Below the pieces are notes generated by a model that worked only from the letters and a program-made list of their open reading frames with translations, was not told where the DNA came from and ran no database searches. From NCBI RefSeq assembly GCF_017356265.1, contig NZ_JAFNAW010000002.1, forward strand, positions 62,001 to 126,000: a DNA stretch of 64,000 bases, given 5' to 3'. The translations under genes and the position numbers were made by a program. This document shows positions 59,173 through 64,000 of the stretch, piece after piece (the first letter of the stretch is position 1; every line of letters starts with the position of its first letter). This stretch comes from Paracoccus fontiphilus (GTDB lineage Bacteria > Pseudomonadota > Alphaproteobacteria > Rhodobacterales > Rhodobacteraceae).

Positions 59173-59760
59173 TCACCCCATCTTGCGCAGATAGGTCCAG
59201 GTCGGCACACGGGCATTGCGGGCCACGGACCAGCTTTCCGCGTCGCCCAGGTAAACGAAGCCGCAGTTCGTCAGCACACGCGCCGAACCGGGGTTGTCCT
59301 GAAACGCTTCCGCAAACAGCGTCCGCGCCTTGTGCGGGTTGGCGCGTACCAGCGCATCGACAGCCTCGGTCGCGAAGCCGGTGTTCCAGAAACCGGCGCC
59401 GATCCAGAAGCCCAGTTCAGACTGGTCGCCCTCCATCCGGGTCAGCGAGACGACACCCAGCAGTTCCGCCAGCCGGTTCGCCGAGCCGTCGATCGCCCAA
59501 ACGTCTTCGGTGCGGTCGGCCGAAAGGGCGCGTGCCACGAAAGCCTCGGACGCGCGGGGCGGCAGGGGGTGCGGAATCGCCCGCGTTCCTTCGGCGACGC
59601 GCTTGTCGGCGGTGTAATGCGCGATCATCCCGGCATCCGAGGGGCGCAGGGGACGCAGGACGAATCGCTCGGTGGCGATGACGGGCTGGTTGAGGGCGGC
59701 CTCGGATATCTTCAGATCGTCCAAGCGCGTACCCTCCCGCAGCGGTGCAGACATGACCAT
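59173..59760 (-). CDS. GNAT-family N-acetyltransferase
   Basis: A 195-residue acetyltransferase of the RimJ/Acetyltransf_3 type. It contains TERFVLRPLRPSDAGMIA, LGFWIGAGFWNTGFATEAV (acetyl-CoA loop region) and NPGSARVLTNCGF. It may modify protein N-termini or small amines. ATGs at 59760 and 59754 are both possible. A terminator after rpmA lies just upstream, so its transcription is probably separate. Confidence 0.88.
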   Translation of the reverse strand: MVMSAPLREGTRLDDLKISEAALNQPVIATERFVLRPLRPSDAGMIAHYTADKRVAEGTRAIPHPLPPRASEAFVARALSADRTEDVWAIDGSANRLAELLGVVSLTRMEGDQSELGFWIGAGFWNTGFATEAVDALVRANPHKARTLFAEAFQDNPGSARVLTNCGFVYLGDAESWSVARNARVPTWTYLRKMG

Positions 59761-59773
59761 CTTCCCCTCCCGG

Positions 59774-59811
59774 AAAACAGGCGGGGGACCGGCTTTCGCC
59801 GATCCCCCTGT
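59774..59811 (-). terminator. Intrinsic terminator after rpmA
   Basis: Minus-strand imperfect stem ACAGGGGGATCGGC / GCCGGTCCCCCGCCTGT capped by a GAAA tetraloop, followed by U-rich TTTT. It lies 24 bases beyond the rpmA stop. Confidence 0.75.
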
Positions 59812-59834
59812 AACACTGGAATGTTAAACTCGGG

Positions 59835-60107
59835 TTACTCGGCAGCTTCGAGGGTTGCGGGAACCACCGAAATGAAGGTGCGACCCTTCAGGCCCTTCTT
59901 GAAGGTCACCTGGCCGTCGGACAGCGCGAACAGGGTATGATCCTTGCCCATGCCGACGTTGTCACCCGGCCACCAGGTGGTGCCGCGCTGACGCACGATG
60001 ATGTTGCCGGCGATGGCTTGCTGGCCGCCATACAGCTTGACGCCCAGACGGCGACCGGCCGAATCGCGACCGTTGCGGGACGAACCGCCTGCTTTCTTGT
60101 GTGCCAT
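59835..60107 (-). CDS. rpmA: 50S ribosomal protein L27
   Basis: A 90-residue L27. It starts [16 protein letters not shown] and contains [21 protein letters not shown] and GKDHTLFAL. It is downstream of rplU by 12 bases, the standard L21-L27 pair. The C-terminal tail ([11 protein letters not shown]) is typical of Alphaproteobacteria. Confidence 0.97.
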   Translation of the reverse strand: MAHKKAGGSSRNGRDSAGRRLGVKLYGGQQAIAGNIIVRQRGTTWWPGDNVGMGKDHTLFALSDGQVTFKKGLKGRTFISVVPATLEAAE

Positions 60108-60119
60108 GGGTCGGTCTCC

Positions 60120-60482
60120 TTACGCGTTTTCTTTGGTGCGGGCGCCGGTGGCGGTCTTCACGCCGGTCGAGCCTGCGCCTTCGGCCAGAACATCGGTCAC
60201 GCGCAGCAGGGTCAGCTGCTGGCGATGTCCGCGCGTGCGCTGCGAGCTGTGCTTGCGGCGGCGCTTGACATAGGTGATGACCTTGTCGGCCTTGATCTGG
60301 TCGATCACTTCGGCCTGCACGCAGGCGCCGTCCACCAGGGGCGCGCCCAGGGTCGAGCCGACCATCAGGATTTCGTTGAACTGGACCTTGTCGCCAGCGG
60401 CGGCATTCAGCTTTTCAACGCGCAGGACATCGCCCGCCTGCACCTTGTATTGCTTGCCGCCCGTCTTCAGAACCGCGAACAT
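60120..60482 (-). CDS. rplU: 50S ribosomal protein L21
   Basis: A 120-residue L21. It starts MFAVLKTGGKQYKVQAGDVL and carries VITYVKRRRKHSSQRTRGHRQQ, which binds 23S rRNA. A C-terminal extension of about 20 residues (GAGSTGVKTATGARTKENA) exceeds the short E. coli protein. A leader of roughly 140 bases with a strong hairpin precedes it. Confidence 0.97.
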   Translation of the reverse strand: MFAVLKTGGKQYKVQAGDVLRVEKLNAAAGDKVQFNEILMVGSTLGAPLVDGACVQAEVIDQIKADKVITYVKRRRKHSSQRTRGHRQQLTLLRVTDVLAEGAGSTGVKTATGARTKENA

Positions 60483-60595
60483 TCGCCTTTTCCTTCGTTG
60501 CCGCGTCCTTCGGCCCCGGATCGCTCCGGCGTTCGGGCTTGCCCCGCCTTCGGACAGCGCATCCCGCGCATGGGGATGTCATTGAAAATAACACA

Positions 60596-60621
60596 CCGGC
60601 CAAGGGCATGCGCCCGGCCGG
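60596..60621 (-). promoter_or_regulatory. Hairpin in the rplU leader
   Basis: CCGGCC-AA-GGGC / GCCC-GGCCGG with an ATGC loop: a nearly perfect 10-bp stem with a 2-base bulge in the expected rplU 5' leader. Possible site of L21 autoregulation, which is inference. Confidence 0.45.
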
Positions 60622-60629
60622 TCCGCGTG

Positions 60630-60658
60630 GATATGGCCGATTTCCCCGCGCAAGTCAA
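60630..60658 (-). promoter_or_regulatory. Promoter-like elements for rplU-rpmA
   Basis: TTGACT at 60658-60653 and CATATC at 60635-60630 on the minus strand, spacer 17. The -35 matches consensus in 5 of 6 positions. Confidence 0.5.
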
Positions 60659-60746
60659 GCAGCCCGCGTCCTGGGAAATTTGCGCCCGCCGGTGGAACCT
60701 TGGCGCGCGGCGGGGTTTTGTCCGCAGCCCAGCCAAGGAACCGATC

Positions 60747-61721
60747 ATGCAGAGCTTTACCTGCCCCGCCTGCAACCAGCGCGTCTATTTCGACAACATG
60801 TTCTGCGCCTGCGGGGCGCCGCTTTTCTATGAACCCGAGGCGCGGGCCATGTGGAACGAGGCCGAGCCCTGCGCCAACCGCGATGCCATCCAGTGCAACT
60901 GGGTCGCCGTTCCGGGCGAAACGCTGTGCCGGTCCTGCACGATGTCGGACACCGTGCCCGCGCTGAACGTGGGCGACAACCGGCAGCTTCTTGAACGGGC
61001 CGAGCGGGCCAAGCGCTGGGTCCTGGCCAACCTGTCGAACTGGCAATGGTTCACCGATGCCGATGCCGGGATGCGGCCGCGCTTCCAGATGCTGTCCGAA
61101 AACACCGGCGGCGGCCGGGCCGAGCAGATCATGATGGGCCATGACAATGGCGAGATCGTCATCAACGTCACCGAGGCGGACGAATTGATCCGCATCCAGC
61201 GGCAGCACAAGCTGGGCGAGCAATACCGCTCGATGGTGGGGCACTTCCGGCACGAGCTGGCGCACTTCCTGTTCGACCGCCTTGCCGTCGCGCCGGGCTT
61301 TCTTGACGATTTCCGCGCGCTGTTCGGAAACGAGACGGCTGACTACAACGCCGCCCTGCAGGAACACTATGCCAATCCCAAGGAGCCGGGAGAGGAGTTC
61401 ATCACCGCCTACGCCACCTCTCACCCCCACGAGGACTGGGCCGAGACGGTCGCCCACCTGCTGCACATGGTCGATTTCACCGACAGCTTCGTCAGCGCGG
61501 GCCTTTCGATGAAGGGCCTGCCCGACGACTACCAGCCCTATGCCGACACGGACGCCGACCACCTGCTGACCATCGCGGCCGCTGTCGCCATCGCCATCAA
61601 CGACATCAACCGCGCGCTGGACAATTCGGACCTGTATCCCTTCGTCCTGACCCCGAAGATCCGCGAAAAGATCAAATTCGCGCATGGCTGGATCAGCAGC
61701 CATGCCGAACGCGGCGCCTAG
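60747..61721 (+). CDS. Zinc-binding metallopeptidase-like protein (DUF2248/PF15887 type)
   Basis: A 324-residue protein. A zinc-ribbon-like N-terminus has CPACNQRVYFDNMFCACG followed by CANR and CRSC cysteines. The core contains HFRHELAHFLFDRL (HELAH metallopeptidase-like motif) and HPHEDWAETVAHLLHMVD, both typical of the putative zinc-binding peptidase family. AAGGAA precedes the ATG at 60747. It is divergent from rplU and shares CTAG stop bases with uup. Confidence 0.85.
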   Translation: MQSFTCPACNQRVYFDNMFCACGAPLFYEPEARAMWNEAEPCANRDAIQCNWVAVPGETLCRSCTMSDTVPALNVGDNRQLLERAERAKRWVLANLSNWQWFTDADAGMRPRFQMLSENTGGGRAEQIMMGHDNGEIVINVTEADELIRIQRQHKLGEQYRSMVGHFRHELAHFLFDRLAVAPGFLDDFRALFGNETADYNAALQEHYANPKEPGEEFITAYATSHPHEDWAETVAHLLHMVDFTDSFVSAGLSMKGLPDDYQPYADTDADHLLTIAAAVAIAINDINRALDNSDLYPFVLTPKIREKIKFAHGWISSHAERGA

Positions 61722-63526
61722 GAGGCGGCCTTTTCCTCAAGCGACAGCCATTCTTCCTCGGCGACCGACAGCGCCTCCTGCCGCTCGGCCAGGGCTTCGG
61801 TCGCCTTCTGGAACTTGGCGGGCGCGGTCGTGAACAGATCCGGCTGGGCCAGGAACTCGGACAGCTTGGCGATCTCGGCCTCGAGCCGCTCGATCACGGC
61901 GGGCAGCGCGTCCAGTCGATGGCGTTCGGTAAAGGACAGGCCAGACTTGACGGACTTCGGCTTTTCCGGCGCGGCTTCGGGCTTCTTGGGCGCAGTCTCG
62001 ATTGCCGCGGGTGCATCCTCGCCCCGCTGCGCGCGATAGTCTGACCAGCCGCCCGCATAGACGGTGGCGCGGCCGTCGCCCTCCATGGCAACCGTCGTAT
62101 CCGCCACCCGGTCGATGAAGTCGCGGTCGTGGCTGACCAGCAGGACGGTGCCGTCGTATTCGCCCAGCAAGTCCTGCAACAGGTCCAGCGTTTCCACGTC
62201 CAGGTCGTTGGTCGGTTCGTCCATGACCAGCAGGTTCGACGGCTTCGCCATCAACCGGGCCAGCAGCAGCCGGGCCTTCTCGCCGCCCGACAGGCTGCGC
62301 ACCGGCGCGCGGGCCTGCCCGTCGTCGAACAGGAAATCCTTGAGATAGGCCACCACATGCTTCGGCTGGCCCCGCACCATGACCTGGTCGGCGCGGCCCG
62401 ACACGCGCATGTCGGGATCGCCGGTCAGCGATTCCCACAAGGTCTGGTCCGGATTCAGCGCCGAGCGGGTCTGGTCGAAGACCGCCACCTCCAGATTGGT
62501 GCCAAGGGTCACGGTGCCCTCGTCCGGCGCGATCTCTCCGGTCAGCATCTTGATCAGCGTGGTCTTGCCCGCGCCGTTGGGGCCGACAAAGGCCACGCGG
62601 TCGCCACGGTTCACCAGCAGGTCGAAGGGGCGCAGGATCGTGCGGTCGCCAAAGGTCTTTGCGATACCCTTGGCTTCGATCACCTTCTTGCCGGACTGCG
62701 GACCCGAATCCAGCGCCATCGCCGCCGTTCCCTGCCGCCGGATCTGGGCGCTGCGTTCGGCGCGCAACGCCGCCAGGGCACGAACCCGTCCCTGGTTGCG
62801 CTTGCGGCGCGCGCTGATGCCCTCGACGGCCCAGCGGGCCTCGGCCTTGATCTTGCGGTCCAGCTTGTGGCGGGCCTCGTCCTCGGCCGACCAGACGGCC
62901 TCGCGCCAGTCCTCGAACCCCTCGAAGCCGCGTTCCTGGCGGCGCACCTCGCCCCGGTCGATCCACAGGGTGGCGCGGGTCAGGCGGCGCAGGAAGGCGC
63001 GGTCGTGGCTGATGATGACATAGGCCGCGCGCGTCTGCGACAGGTGGTCCTCAAGCCAGCCGATCGCCTCGATGTCCAGGTGGTTGGTGGGTTCGTCCAG
63101 CAGCATCAGTTCGGGCGCCTGCGCCAGCAGCCGGGCCAGCGCGGCGCGGCGGCGTTCGCCGCCCGATGCGGTCTCGACCGGACGGGCGGGATCGAACTTC
63201 AGCCCCTCGGCCGCCATCTCGACCTTGTAGGCATCGGAGTCGGGCAGGCCCGCCGCGGCGAAATCGCCCAGCGTCGCAAAGCCCGACAGGTCGGGGTCCT
63301 GTTCCATGTAGCCGGTGGACACCCCGGCGCTCAGCACGACCTCGCCCCGGTCAGGCTCGACCAGACCGGCCATGACCTTCATCAGGGTCGATTTTCCCGA
63401 CCCGTTGCGGCCCACCAGGGCCACCCGGTCGCCGGGCTGGATGGTCAGGGAAAGCCCGTCGAACACGGGGTCGCCGCCATAGGTCAGCGAGATGTCGGTC
63501 AGTTGAAGAAGGGGTGCGCGTGCCAT
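61718..63526 (-). CDS. uup: ABC-F ATPase Uup
   Basis: A 602-residue duplicated ABC-F protein. Walker A motifs are GRNGSGKST and GPNGAGKTT; signatures are ASGGERRRAALA and LSGGEKARLLLA; Walker B regions are LLLDEPTNHLD and LVMDEPTNDLD. A C-terminal coiled-coil (LPAVIERLEAEIAKLSEFL) is the DNA-binding/tRNA-like domain of Uup. It acts in transposon excision or ribosome quality control. Convergent with the metallopeptidase-like gene. Confidence 0.93.
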   Translation of the reverse strand: MARAPLLQLTDISLTYGGDPVFDGLSLTIQPGDRVALVGRNGSGKSTLMKVMAGLVEPDRGEVVLSAGVSTGYMEQDPDLSGFATLGDFAAAGLPDSDAYKVEMAAEGLKFDPARPVETASGGERRRAALARLLAQAPELMLLDEPTNHLDIEAIGWLEDHLSQTRAAYVIISHDRAFLRRLTRATLWIDRGEVRRQERGFEGFEDWREAVWSAEDEARHKLDRKIKAEARWAVEGISARRKRNQGRVRALAALRAERSAQIRRQGTAAMALDSGPQSGKKVIEAKGIAKTFGDRTILRPFDLLVNRGDRVAFVGPNGAGKTTLIKMLTGEIAPDEGTVTLGTNLEVAVFDQTRSALNPDQTLWESLTGDPDMRVSGRADQVMVRGQPKHVVAYLKDFLFDDGQARAPVRSLSGGEKARLLLARLMAKPSNLLVMDEPTNDLDVETLDLLQDLLGEYDGTVLLVSHDRDFIDRVADTTVAMEGDGRATVYAGGWSDYRAQRGEDAPAAIETAPKKPEAAPEKPKSVKSGLSFTERHRLDALPAVIERLEAEIAKLSEFLAQPDLFTTAPAKFQKATEALAERQEALSVAEEEWLSLEEKAAS

Positions 63527-63640
63527 ACCCGCGCCCTAGCGCGGGGCGGTCGCAGGGTCAATGGACGCGGATGCCTTGCAGGGGGGCTTGCATGATCCCC
63601 GGATGCCACCCACAAAAGCGCCACCAGCCAGGAGGAACGC

Positions 63641-64000
63641 ATGGCGCGCAAGATCATCATCGACACGGACCCCGGCCAGGACGATGCGGTGGCGATCCTG
63701 CTGGCTCTTGCCAGCCCCGAGCTTGAGGTGCTGGGGCTGACCGCCGTTGCCGGAAACGTCCCGCTGCCCCTGACCGAACTGAACGCGCGCAAGATCATCG
63801 AACTGGCAGGCCGCACCGACATTCCGGTCTTCGCGGGCTGCGACCGGCCCTTGTCGCGCAAGCTGGTCACGGCCGAGAACGTCCACGGCACCACGGGCCT
63901 GGACGGGATTGAGCTTCCCGCGCCGACCACGCCCCTCCAGGCCCAGCACGCGGTGGATTTCATTATCGACACCCTGCGGCGGGAACCGGCGGGCAGCGTC
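63641..64000 (+). CDS. Inosine/uridine-preferring nucleoside hydrolase (partial)
   Basis: The first 120 residues of an IunH-family enzyme, cut by the window edge. It starts MARKIIIDTDPGQDDAVAIL, with the calcium-binding DTDPGQDD motif of the family. LTAVAGNVPL and VFAGCDRPL follow. GGAGGAA precedes the ATG. It hydrolyses the N-glycosidic bond of ribonucleosides in salvage. Divergent from uup. Confidence 0.9.
   Translation, partial: MARKIIIDTDPGQDDAVAILLALASPELEVLGLTAVAGNVPLPLTELNARKIIELAGRTDIPVFAGCDRPLSRKLVTAENVHGTTGLDGIELPAPTTPLQAQHAVDFIIDTLRREPAGSV

Overview
The window is a gene-dense, GC-rich stretch of alphaproteobacterial chromosome. Gene content points to the Rhodobacteraceae/Paracoccaceae, most like Paracoccus. 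Pointers are a ccoGHI block behind an FnrL-type box, a MarR regulator of the LdtR/PetP type, MinCDE, fumC followed by DUF4169 and ribbon-helix-helix genes, a nuo-unlinked NDUFS4-like gene, and an infC with a non-AUG start. The genus is an inference. No insertion sequence, prophage, CRISPR array, rRNA or tRNA gene was seen. The region reads as core chromosome with small lineage-specific genes in between.

Layout. 1-4.8 kb (minus): ccoG-ccoH-ccoI for cbb3 oxidase assembly and copper supply, then a NicO/RcnA metal exporter with its DUF1007 partner. 5-9.5 kb (plus): a GST, parE-thyA-folA (chromosome decatenation plus dTMP/folate cycle) and glyoxalase I. 9.5-13 kb: an LdtR-like regulator, sdhE, an aminotransferase, a host-attachment-family protein, 3-hydroxybutyrate dehydrogenase and a candidate small RNA. 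13.2-15.5 kb: a translationally coupled peptide-binding protein, entericidin and CsbD-like set. 15.5-24.2 kb: YnfA, a CDF transporter, exonuclease III, an A-type Fe-S carrier, dGTPase, OsmC, a transglutaminase-like protein, a DapA-family aldolase, fumC, DUF4169 and an RHH protein. 24.2-34.8 kb: pheT, a three-repeat PPC-like exported protein, a TM2 protein, minCDE, a MipA-like outer-membrane protein, an ABC-F protein and infC. 34.9-41 kb: an Ala-rich anchored protein with a possible glycosyltransferase, an NDUFS4-like subunit, an I78 inhibitor, cmk, rpsB-tsf and a hemolysin-III-family protein. 41-57.7 kb: eda, an MFS carrier, xseA, purD, prs, a DsbA-family isomerase with a hydrolase, an H-type lectin, rsmI-yraN, an LpoA-like lipoprotein, glnD, murJ, a rhomboid lacking catalytic residues, and trpS. 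58-64 kb: a luciferase-like oxidoreductase, GNAT, rplU-rpmA, a zinc metallopeptidase-like protein, Uup and a truncated nucleoside hydrolase.

Themes. Several loci concern the envelope and division (minCDE, murJ, LpoA-like, LdtR-like, entericidin) or translation (infC, rpsB, tsf, rplU, rpmA, pheT, trpS, rsmI, two ABC-F proteins). Microaerobic respiration appears through ccoGHI, the FnrL box, sdhE, fumC and the NDUFS4-like protein. The most interesting signals are the free-standing small RNA candidate, the AUA-initiated infC, the catalytically degenerate rhomboid and transglutaminase-like proteins, the entericidin/CsbD coupling, and a GCCAGC-rich repeat tract. I found no clearly novel multi-gene defence or biosynthetic system.
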